From the NCBI GenBank assembly GCA_016285415.1, contig JAEEQU010000022.1, forward strand, positions 1 to 13,231: a stretch of 13,231 nt of DNA, in the 5' to 3' direction. Origin of the DNA: Alphaproteobacteria bacterium. GTDB lineage: Bacteria > Pseudomonadota > Alphaproteobacteria > Rs-D84. A model generated the notes under the pieces. The model had not been told where the DNA came from. It searched no databases and worked only from the letters and a program-made list of their open reading frames with translations. This document shows, piece after piece, positions 12,994 to 13,231 of the stretch; position 1 is the stretch's first letter; each line of letters opens with the position of its first letter. A program made the translations under genes and the position numbers.

Positions 12994-13231
12994 ATGACGC
13001 AAATATTATCTGAAACTTATCTTGATTATTCTGACATTTTAATCAGACCAAAAATGGGTATAAACCTTAATTCGCGCAAAGATGTAAATTTGCAACGCGT
13101 TTTCAAATTTAAACATGGACAAACAAGAACTGGTCTTGGTGTGTTTAACGCAAATATGGCGACGGTTGGTAACTTTGTTGTCGCAATGAAATTATTAAAT
13201 CGTGGAATGTTTGCAACAATTCATAAACATT
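12994..13231 (+). CDS. guaC: GMP reductase, 5' part only
   Basis: Seventy-nine codons are visible before the window ends. The product has the start of the IMP dehydrogenase/GMP reductase fold: LDYSDILIRPK, NSRKDVNLQRVFKFKHG, then FNANMATVGNFVVAMKLL and MFATIHKH. The ANM.TVG and TIHKH stretches match GMP reductase better than IMP dehydrogenase, which has a CBS-containing insert and different sequence here. It converts GMP to IMP with NADPH in purine salvage. The catalytic Cys lies beyond the window. The ATG at 12994 is chosen because AGAGG is 6 nt upstream. An in-frame ATG at 12976 is at or before the predicted transcription start. Confidence 0.88.
   Translation, partial: MTQILSETYLDYSDILIRPKMGINLNSRKDVNLQRVFKFKHGQTRTGLGVFNANMATVGNFVVAMKLLNRGMFATIHKH

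Noticed and set aside
1..13231. CRISPR array, insertion sequence, transposase or rRNA genes
   Set aside because: No regularly spaced repeats, transposase-like frames, terminal inverted repeats or rRNA motifs were seen on either strand.

Overview
The window is AT-rich, gene-dense bacterial DNA with Shine-Dalgarno sites, near-consensus sigma70-type promoters at 16-18 bp spacing, intrinsic terminators and CCA-encoding tRNA genes. RNase J, LemA, an MsbA-like exporter, a cold-shock protein, GMP reductase and an ankyrin-repeat protein fit a reduced-genome, probably host-associated Gram-negative bacterium. My best guess is an alphaproteobacterium of the Rickettsiales/Holosporales/RF32 kind. That placement is inference from gene content; the window has no rRNA or other firm marker.

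Layout. 1-584 (-): the 5' part of an unrecognised protein, too open-ended to show a stop. 738-906: tRNA-Lys(UUU) with promoter and a bidirectional terminator. 911-2748 (-): ABC exporter whose promoter lies almost on its start codon, suggesting a leaderless mRNA. 2764-4776 (+): RNase J, with a 67-nt near-continuous hairpin that begins about 5 nt after the predicted transcription start. 4788-5330 (+): a Cys/His-rich, single-pass membrane protein with an EF-hand-like loop. 5333-7265 (-): a lemA operon with two unrecognised genes. 7274-7647 (-): a cold-shock protein with a charged tail.

7782-10836 (-): lysS (class II lysyl-tRNA synthetase) followed 19 nt later by a protein with a divergent RelA/SpoT-like synthetase region. 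The only strong promoter for this pair lies upstream of an intrinsic terminator. Between them is a short reading frame with three Lys codons in nine, plus segments that can pair alternatively. This looks like a transcription attenuator that would sense lysyl-tRNA charging, and is the most interesting system in the window. 10867-11662 (+): a HAD-family phosphatase and a 57-residue protein. 11745-11962: tRNA-Gly(GCC), a GNRA-loop terminator, a 60-nt GC-rich insert partly resembling inverted tRNA sequence, then a second copy of the tRNA 3' end and terminator. 12020-12889 (+): ankyrin protein. 12994-end (+): GMP reductase, cut by the window edge.

Possible links between genes: lysS and the RelA/SpoT-like gene would join lysine-tRNA charging to a possible alarmone-type enzyme under one attenuator, and RNase J may control its own mRNA through the structured 5' end. 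Both are hypotheses from sequence arrangement. Product names come from motif recognition without database searches.
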